A stretch of DNA of 54,360 bases from an uncultured Bacilli bacterium. GTDB lineage: Bacteria; Bacillota_I; Bacilli_A; RF39; UBA660. Below are positions 1-8,151 of the stretch, piece after piece (the first letter of the stretch is position 1; each line of letters opens with the position of its first letter). The notes under the pieces are model-generated. The model was not told the origin of the DNA. It was given only the letters and a program-made list of their open reading frames with translations, and did not search any database. A program made the position numbers and the translations under genes. The DNA lies in NCBI GenBank assembly GCA_947629315.1, contig CANRDB010000007.1, positions 1 to 54,360 on the forward strand, given 5' to 3'.

Positions 1-403
1 TATTTTTATCTATTTCTGTATTGATAGAATCAATTACATCATTTATATCATCTTCATTTGCTAATTCATCAAAATTTGTTTTGTTAAGATAATCTTTAAT
101 CCCATAATTCTTAGCGATGATATTTCCCATAACACCTCTTATTTTTAATTCGAATTCTAAAGCATACTTTAAAAATATAACTCTTATATTTTTATCAAAA
201 TCATATAAAGAATATATTTCATTAAAATGAACATTTTCAAAATATGTATTATCATCTTTTTTAAATACATATTTATATGTGTTAATAACAGAATAATATG
301 AATAATTATCTATGATATTCAAAGCTATTTTTTCATCATCAATTATTACATTTTTATTTTTTAAATGTTCTAATAATTCTTCATTATGTTTATATTCCTT
401 CAT
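1..403 (-). CDS. Abi_2 family abortive infection protein, C-terminus cut by window edge
   Basis: The frame is open from an ATG at 403 to the window edge, giving about 134 residues of the N-terminal part. The segment reading FDKNIRVIFLKYALEFELK followed by IRGVMGNIIAKNYG is characteristic of Abi_2 (AbiD/AbiF-like) proteins. This family blocks phage multiplication in Gram-positive bacteria by a poorly defined mechanism. A GGGGGA ribosome binding site lies 8 bases upstream of the ATG. The gene has its own promoter and a leader hairpin, and it is separated from ppdK by a terminator, so it is a free-standing defence gene. Base composition is more AT-rich than the housekeeping genes beside it, which suggests horizontal transfer. 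The family call rests on recognised motifs only. Confidence 0.75.
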   Translation of the reverse strand, partial: MKEYKHNEELLEHLKNKNVIIDDEKIALNIIDNYSYYSVINTYKYVFKKDDNTYFENVHFNEIYSLYDFDKNIRVIFLKYALEFELKIRGVMGNIIAKNYGIKDYLNKTNFDELANEDDINDVIDSINTEIDKN

Positions 404-428
404 ATAATTCCCCCATAAATAAAAATTG

Positions 429-455
429 ACTCAGGGCTTCATAAGTTTCCTGAGT
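429..455 (-). promoter_or_regulatory. Leader hairpin of the Abi_2 gene
   Basis: A perfect 7-base inverted repeat, ACTCAGG (429-435) and CCTGAGT (449-455), lies between the predicted promoter and the ribosome binding site of the Abi_2 gene. Read on the minus strand it is followed by CAATTTTTATTT, so it could act as a weak attenuator or as an mRNA 5' stabiliser. Its role is inferred. Confidence 0.45.
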
Positions 456-468
456 ACCAATCGACATT

Positions 469-498
469 AATATATCATATATTTGCATATAAAGTCAA
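469..498 (-). promoter_or_regulatory. Predicted sigma-A promoter of the Abi_2 gene
   Basis: On the minus strand, TTGACT (493-498) is separated by 18 bases from TATATT (469-474). Transcription would start just before the leader hairpin. Confidence 0.45.
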
Positions 499-542
499 TA
501 CAGATTTTTTGTCATATTTTAATATAATTTTTGTCATATATC

Positions 543-570
543 AAAAAAGACTAAGTTTCCTTAGTCCTCT
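543..570 (-). terminator. Rho-independent terminator of ppdK
   Basis: On the minus strand, GACTAAG-GAAA-CTTAGTC (549-566) is followed by six T residues (543-548), directly after the ppdK stop codon. Confidence 0.85.
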
Positions 571-575
571 TTTTA

Positions 576-3209
576 TTATTCTCCCATTTTTTCTTTAACG
601 GCAGCTTGTGCAGCAGCAAGACGTGCAAGTGGTACACGATATGGTGAACAAGATACATAGTCAAGTCCTACTCTATGGCAGAATTCAACACTACTTGGTT
701 CTCCTCCATGTTCTCCACAGATTCCAAGATGGATATCTGGTCTTACACTTCTACCCTTTTCAGCAGCCATTTTAATTAATTGTCCAACACCAGTTTGGTC
801 AATTTTAGCAAATGGATCACTTTCAAAAATATTATTTTGATAATAGTAATTTAAGAATTTAGCAGCATCATCACGAGAGAATCCATAAGTCATTTGTGTT
901 AAATCATTTGTTCCAAATGAGAAGAATTCTGCTTCTTTTGCAATTTCATCAGCCGTTAAGGCAGCTCTTGGAATTTCAATCATCGTACCAACATGATATG
1001 GAAGTTCTACTCCCGCTTCTTTAATAACTGCATCAGCTGTTTCTACAACTACTTTCTTAACAAATTTAAGTTCGTTAACATCTCCAACAAGTGGAATCAT
1101 GATTTCAGGTACGACGTTCATACCTCTTTTGTTAACATTAATTGCAGCCTCGATAACTGCTCTTGTTTGCATTCTAGCAATTTCTGGATAAGTAATCGCT
1201 AAACGGCATCCTCTATGTCCCATCATTGGGTTAAATTCTTTTAAAGATTCCACACGATTCTTTAAAGCTTCAAAAGTCATACCAAGACTTTCAGCAAGAG
1301 GTCTAATTTCTTCATCAGTATGTGGTAAGAATTCATGTAGAGGTGGATCTAAGTAACGAATAACAACTGGATCTCCTTCCATAGCTTCAAATAATCCTTC
1401 AAAGTCATTTCTCTGATATGGTAAGATTTTCTCTAGTGCTTCTTCTCTTTGCTCTAATGTTTCAGCAGCAATCATTCGACGGAAGTTAAAGATTCTATCT
1501 TCTTCAAAGAACATATGCTCTGTACGGCATAGACCAATTCCTTCTGCACCAAATTTACGAGCTTGTTTTGCATCTCTTGGTGTATCTGCATTTGTTCTAA
1601 CTTTTAGACGACGAACAGCATCTGCCCATCCCATAAATGTTCCAAAGTCACCACTAATTTCTGGGTCAACAGTCGCAATTCTCTCACCATATACATTACC
1701 AGTTGATCCATCTAAACTCATCCAATCTCCTTCATGATATACTTTTCCATCTGGAGTTGTAACAGTCTTTCCTTCTTCATCGATAGTAAGGCTTCCACAT
1801 CCAGATACACAGCAAGTACCCATACCACGAGCAACTACAGCAGCATGAGAAGTCATACCTCCACGAATCGTTAAAATACCATGAGCAATATTCATTCCTT
1901 CAATATCTTCTGGAGAAGTCTCTAGACGAACTAATAATAAGTCTTTCTCTCCTGCTTCATGAGCAGCCATAACTTCTTCAGCCGTAAAATAAATTTTACC
2001 AGTAGCAGCTCCTGGAGAAGCAGCAAGTCCTTTAGCAACAGGAACAGCATTCTTTAATGCCTCAGCATCAAAGTTTGGATGAAGCAATTGATCTAATTGT
2101 TTTGGTTCTACTTTTAGTAAAGCCTCTTCTTTTGTAATCATTCCTTCATTTACCATATCTACAGCAATCTTTAAAGCGGCAGCAGCTGTTCTTTTTCCAT
2201 TACGAGTTTGTAACATGAAAAGTTTTCCATTTTCAATAGTAAACTCCATATCTTGCATATCTTTATAGTGACTTTCCAAAATATCACAAATCTTTACAAA
2301 TTCTTGGTAGCACTCTGGCATAGTCTCTTTTAAAGTAGCAATTGGTTGTGGTGTACGAATACCAGCAACAACGTCTTCTCCTTGAGCATTCATTAAATAC
2401 TCTCCGAATAAAGCTTTCTCACCAGTCGCTGGGTTTCTTGTAAAGGCAACACCAGTTCCACAGTCATCGCCACGGTTTCCATAAACCATCTCTTGAACGT
2501 TAACAGCAGTTCCCCAACTAGATGGAATATCATTTAAACGACGATAAGTAATCGCCCGATCATTATTCCAACTTCTGAATACAGCCTTGATAGCTTCCAT
2601 CATTTGTTCTTTTGGATCTTGAGGGAAATCTACACCAGCATGTTTGCGATATTCACCTTTGTAAATATCCACAACTTCCATTAAATCTTCAGCAGAAAGT
2701 TCCGTATCGAACTCTACTCCTTTTTCTTCTTTAATTTTATCAAATAGTCTTTCAAATGAGCTTTTTGGGAATCCCATAACGACATCTGCAAACATTTGAA
2801 TAAATCTACGATAGCTATCGTATACAAAGCGAGGATTTTGAGTAGCCTCTGCAAATCCACGAGCTACTTCATCATTTAATCCAAGATTTAATACGGTATC
2901 CATCATACCTGGCATAGAAGCACGAGCACCACTTCTGACAGATACTAAAAGTGGGTTGTGATAATCTCCAAATTTCTTTCCAGTTGTTTCTTGTAACTCA
3001 TCTAACTTGGTTAAGATTTCACTTTGAATCTCATCAGCGATGGTTTCGTTATCCTCATAATATCTTGTACACGCTTCTGTTGTAACGGTAAATCCTCGAG
3101 GTACTGGTAAACCAATACCAGTCATCTCTGCTAAGTTAGCGCCTTTACCACCTAACAGATTACGCATATCTTTGTTTCCTTCTTTAAAGGCATAAACATA
3201 TTTTGTCAT
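576..3209 (-). CDS. ppdK: Pyruvate, phosphate dikinase
   Basis: This enzyme interconverts pyruvate, ATP and phosphate with PEP, AMP and pyrophosphate in the cytosol, and often runs in the ATP-forming glycolytic direction in anaerobes. The 877-residue length is normal for the family. The N-terminal nucleotide-binding part begins with GGKGANLAEM and VPRGFTVTTEA. The phosphohistidine swivel domain has GGMTSHAAVVARG (catalytic His about residue 455). The C-terminal PEP-binding barrel has FGTNDLTQMTYGFSRDD and the catalytic Cys in GICGEHGG. An AAGGAGGA site lies just before the ATG at 3209; the frame is open 18 bases further, but that stretch contains the ribosome binding site. It is monocistronic, with its own terminator. 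Confidence 0.97.
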   Translation of the reverse strand: MTKYVYAFKEGNKDMRNLLGGKGANLAEMTGIGLPVPRGFTVTTEACTRYYEDNETIADEIQSEILTKLDELQETTGKKFGDYHNPLLVSVRSGARASMPGMMDTVLNLGLNDEVARGFAEATQNPRFVYDSYRRFIQMFADVVMGFPKSSFERLFDKIKEEKGVEFDTELSAEDLMEVVDIYKGEYRKHAGVDFPQDPKEQMMEAIKAVFRSWNNDRAITYRRLNDIPSSWGTAVNVQEMVYGNRGDDCGTGVAFTRNPATGEKALFGEYLMNAQGEDVVAGIRTPQPIATLKETMPECYQEFVKICDILESHYKDMQDMEFTIENGKLFMLQTRNGKRTAAAALKIAVDMVNEGMITKEEALLKVEPKQLDQLLHPNFDAEALKNAVPVAKGLAASPGAATGKIYFTAEEVMAAHEAGEKDLLLVRLETSPEDIEGMNIAHGILTIRGGMTSHAAVVARGMGTCCVSGCGSLTIDEEGKTVTTPDGKVYHEGDWMSLDGSTGNVYGERIATVDPEISGDFGTFMGWADAVRRLKVRTNADTPRDAKQARKFGAEGIGLCRTEHMFFEEDRIFNFRRMIAAETLEQREEALEKILPYQRNDFEGLFEAMEGDPVVIRYLDPPLHEFLPHTDEEIRPLAESLGMTFEALKNRVESLKEFNPMMGHRGCRLAITYPEIARMQTRAVIEAAINVNKRGMNVVPEIMIPLVGDVNELKFVKKVVVETADAVIKEAGVELPYHVGTMIEIPRAALTADEIAKEAEFFSFGTNDLTQMTYGFSRDDAAKFLNYYYQNNIFESDPFAKIDQTGVGQLIKMAAEKGRSVRPDIHLGICGEHGGEPSSVEFCHRVGLDYVSCSPYRVPLARLAAAQAAVKEKMGE

Positions 3210-3261
3210 CTTATTCCTCCTTAACATGTATATTATAACATTACTCTAATATGCAAGCAAG

Positions 3262-3293
3262 AAAAAAAAGAGAAAAATTTTACGTTTTTCTCT
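3262..3293 (-). terminator. Terminator of the tdk operon
   Basis: The stem AGAGAAAAA / TTTTTCTCT (3269-3277 and 3285-3293) is followed on the minus strand by a run of T residues. It lies just past the stop codon of the 126-residue gene and ends the operon that includes tdk. Confidence 0.75.
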
Positions 3294-3295
3294 CA

Positions 3296-3676
3296 CTAGA
3301 CAGTTTCTTTCTTGTTTAGTTGATACACTTTATTGTGATGGTTAGAAGAAACAGACGGTATCCCTAAAAAGGTCGATACATATCCATCGATTGTCTCTTC
3401 TAAGAATGGTTCTTTCTGTACTGGAATGTAAAGAGTACCATCCTCCATAGTAGGAATATCATTGGGTTCTTGAACAACTACACTTTCTAGACAATCCACA
3501 CAGTACGGTAAAATATTTTCTTGGTAAGTTTGGAAATATCTTTGAATTTCTTGTGCTCTTTTTTTCCCATAATAACTTCGATAATGAATAGGCATCAATC
3601 CTGTATAACACATTCCTATATAAGTACCTTGAGCCGTTTTCTTCTCAAGTTTTCGTGAAAGTTCTTCTAATGTCAT
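3296..3676 (-). CDS. Hypothetical protein, 126 aa
   Basis: I do not recognise this protein. It has no signal peptide or membrane segment. It contains a Tyr-rich N-terminal part (IGMCYTGLMPIHYRSYYGKK) and a CVDC pair in the middle (ILPYCVDCLE), which is too few cysteines for an ordinary zinc ribbon. The start is supported by a GAGGTG site 5 bases before the ATG. It is the last gene of the operon running from 6908, 52 bases downstream of tdk, and precedes a good terminator. Co-transcription with tdk gives no clear functional hint. Confidence 0.6.
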   Translation of the reverse strand: MTLEELSRKLEKKTAQGTYIGMCYTGLMPIHYRSYYGKKRAQEIQRYFQTYQENILPYCVDCLESVVVQEPNDIPTMEDGTLYIPVQKEPFLEETIDGYVSTFLGIPSVSSNHHNKVYQLNKKETV

Positions 3677-3728
3677 CCCATCACCTCACAGGCGTTATTC
3701 TATCAAACCAAACAAAATCTGTCAAACA

Positions 3729-4310
3729 TTACCATTCATGAATTCCTAATACATCTTCTATAAAACATTTCCCGCAGAGGGATTCATATGTTACCGCATT
3801 TTCTCCATCAATGGCAACTTCACTACCCTCTGTCACAAAGACACCATTTACCTTACGAGCTTGGAATTTTGCTCGAGAACCACATTTACAAATGGTAACT
3901 AACTCCTCTAATTCATCCGCTAATTCCATTAGTGGAGTACTTCCTTCAAAAAGTTTCGTTTGAAAAGTCGTTCGAAGTCCATAACAGATGACAGGAACAT
4001 CGGAGAGTTTCGCTAACAACCATAAATCTTGTACTTGGTCAGGTTTTAAAAATTGAGCTTCATCTACTAAAATACATGATACTCCCTGAAGATTTACTTT
4101 CTCGCGAACGCGGTCTTTCGGTTTTAGTAAAATATCAACCTTTCGTTTCAAACCTAACCGAGAGACAATACAACTCCCACCCTTAGTATCGATAGAAGAT
4201 TTGATAATCAAAACCTTTAATCCTTTTTCTTCATAATTGTGGGCTACTTGTAAAAGAGCAGTCGTCTTTCCACAATTCATAGCACCATAACGAAAATAAA
4301 GTTTTGCCAT
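3729..4310 (-). CDS. tdk: Thymidine kinase (type II)
   Basis: It phosphorylates thymidine to dTMP with ATP in pyrimidine salvage. The P-loop GAMNCGKTTALL is at residues 9-20 and the Walker B-like ILVDEAQFL is near residue 82. A zinc-binding set is formed by CKCGS and the C-terminal CGKCF. The length (193 aa) is typical. The start codon overlaps the stop of the upstream gene by one base (TAATG) and has a GAGGAGG site, so translation is coupled. deoD and pdp elsewhere in the window belong to the same salvage network. Confidence 0.95.
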   Translation of the reverse strand: MAKLYFRYGAMNCGKTTALLQVAHNYEEKGLKVLIIKSSIDTKGGSCIVSRLGLKRKVDILLKPKDRVREKVNLQGVSCILVDEAQFLKPDQVQDLWLLAKLSDVPVICYGLRTTFQTKLFEGSTPLMELADELEELVTICKCGSRAKFQARKVNGVFVTEGSEVAIDGENAVTYESLCGKCFIEDVLGIHEW

Positions 4311-4834
4311 TAAAATTCCTCCTCTACTGGTTTAGGCAATTGGGGAATCATGACTTTCATTTTCTCTTTATAATCATCATCCACAATTGGAAAAGTAATC
4401 GCCCGATGTTTTAATCGATAACGAACTTGCGCTGAAGATGGTTCTTGTTTTAGATGCATCAAACAAGCCATACGATATCTCATTCGTCCTAGAAAGTCAC
4501 CATATTCCAATAATACGGAATCATAGTCTTCAAATGTCTTTTCACAATGTTCATAAAAATGAATAAAAGATTCATCCAATTCCTCTAACAGTTCATCAAC
4601 CGCCTCATGATCCTCCCAAGAACCATAATAATCATTTAATAGGTTTAATAATTCTGTCTCATTACGGTCAGCAGCTAAATACTGTTTTACTAATTGTAGT
4701 AAAGATTCTCTTTCCTCTTTCAAACTAGGAAAGAACCATCTCATCTGCACGTAAATTCTCACAAATTCACGGACAATCATTCCTGCCATTTCCCTTTTTT
4801 GTCCTTTGATATCTTGAATATCCTCCCTGTACAT
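4310..4834 (-). CDS. Hypothetical acidic protein, 174 aa
   Basis: I do not recognise this family. It is predicted to be mostly helical and acidic, soluble, without cysteine motifs or a signal peptide. Leucine-rich stretches around residues 45-70 (LLQLVKQYLAADRNETELLN) suggest a helical bundle. AGGGGG precedes the ATG. It lies between the Xer recombinase (8 bases upstream) and tdk (1-base overlap), so it is certainly co-transcribed with them. Confidence 0.6.
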   Translation of the reverse strand: MYREDIQDIKGQKREMAGMIVREFVRIYVQMRWFFPSLKEERESLLQLVKQYLAADRNETELLNLLNDYYGSWEDHEAVDELLEELDESFIHFYEHCEKTFEDYDSVLLEYGDFLGRMRYRMACLMHLKQEPSSAQVRYRLKHRAITFPIVDDDYKEKMKVMIPQLPKPVEEEF

Positions 4835-4842
4835 AAATCCCC

Positions 4843-5724
4843 CTATGCTCGTGGATGAGTATGTAAATAAACATTGCGTAATCGTTCATTAGAAACATGG
4901 GTATAAATCGTCGTTGTACTGAGTGATTCATGTCCTAATAACTGTTGCACACTTCTTAAATCTGCTCCTTCATTTAACATATGAGTAGCAAAGGTATGGC
5001 GCAACACATGGGGAGAAATATGAAATTTTGTTCCCGCTTTCATGACCGCATCATCCACAATCTGCCTTACTTGTCGTTCATTAATTCGATTTCCTCTCAC
5101 ACCGAGAAGTAAATAATCCACCCCTTTTTGATTCCACTCTAAATAAGCTTTCTTTAAATATCGGTCTAACAGTTGTTCACACCTTGGGCCATAAAGAACA
5201 AGTCTCTCTTTATTTCCTTTTCCTAAGATACGAATCTCACGATTCTTTCGGTCGATATCCGATAGACGAATTGATACTAACTCTCCCACTCGAATACCGG
5301 TTGCATAGAGCAATTCTAAAATAAAAGTATTCCGATCTCCTAGAGAAGTCCCATCATCTAAAGCAGTCAAAATCATTTCTAAATCTTGATAGGAAACAAC
5401 TTTCGGTAATTTTTTCTCTGTTTTCGGATTCGAGATTAAAGTCATCGGATTCGTTTGAATATAGTGATTCTTTTTTAAATATTTGAAAAAACTTCTAAGC
5501 GAACTAATATGTCTCGAGATGGTTTTATTGGAATATTTTTTTTCATATAGACGATTCAAATATTCTCGTATCGTCGTATAATCAATATCCTCATCCGGAA
5601 TGTTTTGCTCTTTTAAAAAAATCATAAAGTCTTCTAAATCATCTCGATAATTGAGAATGGTATAGTCCGAATAATGTTTTTCAAACTCTAATACTTCTAA
5701 GAACTTCAACATCCATTCTTTCAT
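4843..5724 (-). CDS. xerC: XerC/XerD-type tyrosine recombinase
   Basis: A site-specific recombinase, probably acting at dif to resolve chromosome dimers. The N-terminal SAM-like DNA-binding domain covers residues 1-85 and the catalytic domain follows. The complete catalytic set is visible: Arg145 in TGIRVGEL, Lys169 in GKGNKER, His239 and Arg242 in HVLRH, His265 in LLGH, and the nucleophile Tyr274 in IYTHVS. The protein ends in HPRA like chromosomal Xer proteins, and at 293 aa has the usual length. XerC and XerD cannot be told apart here with certainty. The start overlaps the upstream stop by 4 bases. Nothing nearby suggests a mobile-element integrase. Confidence 0.88.
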   Translation of the reverse strand: MKEWMLKFLEVLEFEKHYSDYTILNYRDDLEDFMIFLKEQNIPDEDIDYTTIREYLNRLYEKKYSNKTISRHISSLRSFFKYLKKNHYIQTNPMTLISNPKTEKKLPKVVSYQDLEMILTALDDGTSLGDRNTFILELLYATGIRVGELVSIRLSDIDRKNREIRILGKGNKERLVLYGPRCEQLLDRYLKKAYLEWNQKGVDYLLLGVRGNRINERQVRQIVDDAVMKAGTKFHISPHVLRHTFATHMLNEGADLRSVQQLLGHESLSTTTIYTHVSNERLRNVYLHTHPRA

Positions 5725-6908
5725 TTTTTCTGATACTTCTTTCTTTGATAATCACGATAGACACCAAGGAGGAAATCACTAAGTCCACTATATCCTGGTA
5801 GTGTATCATCATTTGAATAACCATCCGCATCGATGGTGGTAGCCTGTGGATAACGTTGTTGATAAAAAGGAAGTAAATGATTATCTTGAAGAAGAATCGC
5901 TACATGAGATTTATTCTCTAAAGCTAATTGAATCTCTCTTTCTAACCAAGTATTTCGTTGATGAACGAGAAAAATGACAATCAATGCTTCTGAAAAATGA
6001 TTCTTCGCTTTCATATCATAACCAATGGTAGGGCAACTGACATTTCCACTAAATACTTCTTCTAATAGCGTAATCCATTTTTGATAGGATTGAAAACTCC
6101 TATCGGTAAAATCGTAATTTCCTAATAGAAATAGATACTCTTGTTCAAACATAGAAGTCCATCTATGAGCATGATCTCCTCCATACAAAAAGTCTCGTAA
6201 TGGGTCTTCTTTGCCTTCGATTGGTACATCCATCTGATCAAATAAAACAATATCAGGATCTTTCTCCCCCACAGGAGAAGAAAGTGGAATATCCGGTAGT
6301 TTTTCCACATTAGGAGAAACTACTTCTTTCTTTTTACTTTTCGCTTTTTCTTCCATCACTTGTTGATAGATGGTATCGATGCTAGGACAACCAGGATATT
6401 GTTTTTGATACTCTGTATATTGGTAGAGAACTTCTCTCATAAAAGTATAGAAATTTTTTCCTCCACCTTTTTCATTAGTTTCCTCTTGATCTTTCTTTTT
6501 TAAATTTTGGCAATAACGATTCATATGTACTTTTAAGCGTTCCGGATGATAGGTAATTTCATGATAATCATACCGTGAAAAAAACGAATTACTTCTACGT
6601 ACTAGCATTCTCATAAAAGAAACATCTTGAATAATCTTTGCAAAAGCAACATAGTGCTTCTTATAGAGAACGGTCCATTCATGATATTCCCCTATATGAT
6701 GAGAAGAGGGTTTAAAAAGACGAATAGCACCTCTTCGACCAGAAGGATATCGCTCTAAAAAAAGTCGGTATGCTGCTGCATTTTTCGTACGAATCTCATC
6801 CGAATTTTGGAATGTCATCGTATACTTATCAATCTGCCAAACTTCTCCCTCTTTTATTTTAATCAAATCCGTAGAAGAATTTCCATTCGATATTGCTAAA
6901 AAAGACAT
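5721..6908 (-). CDS. Hypothetical protein with a possible TIR-like C-terminal domain
   Basis: The first half is basic and Tyr-rich (residues 1-150). A lysine-rich linker follows near residue 195, then a C-terminal domain. In that domain the stretch SEALIVIFLVHQ-RNTWLEREIQLALENKSHVAILL has the order of a TIR-like fold: a hydrophobic strand, then W-x3-Ei-x2-A helix, then another hydrophobic strand. This is a visual resemblance only. The start was set at the ATG at 6908, preceded by GGTGAT; the frame is open 45 bases further but without a ribosome binding site. It is the first gene of the xer-tdk operon and overlaps xerC by 4 bases. Confidence 0.6.
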   Translation of the reverse strand: MSFLAISNGNSSTDLIKIKEGEVWQIDKYTMTFQNSDEIRTKNAAAYRLFLERYPSGRRGAIRLFKPSSHHIGEYHEWTVLYKKHYVAFAKIIQDVSFMRMLVRRSNSFFSRYDYHEITYHPERLKVHMNRYCQNLKKKDQEETNEKGGGKNFYTFMREVLYQYTEYQKQYPGCPSIDTIYQQVMEEKAKSKKKEVVSPNVEKLPDIPLSSPVGEKDPDIVLFDQMDVPIEGKEDPLRDFLYGGDHAHRWTSMFEQEYLFLLGNYDFTDRSFQSYQKWITLLEEVFSGNVSCPTIGYDMKAKNHFSEALIVIFLVHQRNTWLEREIQLALENKSHVAILLQDNHLLPFYQQRYPQATTIDADGYSNDDTLPGYSGLSDFLLGVYRDYQRKKYQKK

Positions 6909-6942
6909 ATTATCACCACTTTCATTATAAACAAAAATGATA

Positions 6943-6968
6943 GAAAAAATCAAGCATAGGCTTGATTA
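6943..6968 (-). terminator. Terminator after the coiled-coil gene
   Basis: The stem ATCAAGC / GCTTGAT (6949-6955 and 6960-6966) is followed by TTTTTTC on the minus strand and overlaps the stop codon. Confidence 0.75.
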
Positions 6969-8048
6969 ATTACTATCATTGATATGATCTACTCCATTCG
7001 TAAAATCATCTACCAATTTATTAAACTTAATGAGATTTTCTGCTAATTCCTTTTTATCTTTTGCACACTGTTCTTTATCTTTTTGAATTTCTGATCGTTC
7101 TTGGTCTAGTTGTTCTTTTCTCTTTACTAAACCATTTTCAATAGCATTGATACTGCTGACTTTTTCTTGATAAGAACGATTGAATGCTTGTTGCTTTTGG
7201 GCAATATCCGCATAAGCTTTTCTCTTTTCTTCTTCAAATGCCTGTTTTTCTTTCGCAAATTCTTCTTTCGCTACTTTCAAAGCATTCATTTCCTGATCAA
7301 TTTCAGCCTTGCGGACTTTTAATTTATTGTAGACATCCTCACGATAGGCGTTAATTTCATCCACATCTTTTTGACGATTTTTCTCATGTTCTGCCTGTAA
7401 CCGTTGAAGTTCATTATATCGTTCATCAATCTGTCTTTTTAATTCTGCATTCTTATTGACAATCGTAGAGGCGCCACGCACATTATTCGAAACTTTCGCA
7501 AACAACTGACTGAGATTCTCTGGAGTATTACTATCGGCAGGTTTCTCTGCTGGAAGTTCTCTTTTTACAGTTGGCTGAACAGGAATGGATGGAGAAGGTT
7601 CAATAGGAGAAATTTTCTCTACTGCTGCTTCGGTTCCCCCTGTTCTCGTTAAATAGTCTTCTAATCTCTTGCTTGCTTGAGATGACGTCATCGTTGGTTG
7701 AACATTCACGGTTGGAATGGATTCTACTTTCTCTACTTTCACTTCTGCTTTTGGTGGGGCTTCCACTACTGGTGGAACAACTACTTTCTCTACTTTTGGA
7801 GGCTCTACATTCTCCACTCTTGGAAGTTCCACTTTTTCTACCTTTGGAGGTTCTATTTTTTCTAGTGGTGTTTGAACTGGTTCTGGCTTAGGAATCGCAC
7901 TATCACCATAAAAAGACGCCAAATCCAAATCGGATATAGATTTTTTAGTAGGTACTGCCTCCTCATCGTCTAAAAGCATCAAGGCATCGTCGTCATCATA
8001 ATCAATACTTGTCAATTCATCTAATATTTCATCTGTTTCTGTTTTCAT
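6966..8048 (-). CDS. Proline-rich/coiled-coil protein, 360 aa
   Basis: Three regions are visible. An acidic N-terminus (residues 1-50, DDDDALMLLDDEE) is followed by a Pro/Val/Lys low-complexity stretch (about 55-115) built on units like PPKVEKVE. After a linker, a long coiled coil runs from about residue 195 to 345 (Glu/Lys/Gln rich). There is no signal peptide or membrane segment. Such architecture fits a cytoplasmic scaffold or division/secretion-associated structural protein, but no family is recognised. AAAAGGTG precedes the ATG. It sits alone between the xer-tdk operon and priA. Confidence 0.7.
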   Translation of the reverse strand: MKTETDEILDELTSIDYDDDDALMLLDDEEAVPTKKSISDLDLASFYGDSAIPKPEPVQTPLEKIEPPKVEKVELPRVENVEPPKVEKVVVPPVVEAPPKAEVKVEKVESIPTVNVQPTMTSSQASKRLEDYLTRTGGTEAAVEKISPIEPSPSIPVQPTVKRELPAEKPADSNTPENLSQLFAKVSNNVRGASTIVNKNAELKRQIDERYNELQRLQAEHEKNRQKDVDEINAYREDVYNKLKVRKAEIDQEMNALKVAKEEFAKEKQAFEEEKRKAYADIAQKQQAFNRSYQEKVSSINAIENGLVKRKEQLDQERSEIQKDKEQCAKDKKELAENLIKFNKLVDDFTNGVDHINDSN

Positions 8049-8151
8049 AAATCACCTTTTACTGCATCCTGCATGACCTTTTCTTTGATTACTCTCATTA
8101 TATCATAATCTCTTTCAAAAAAACTACCATTTTCTAGAAAAAATATCTTTT

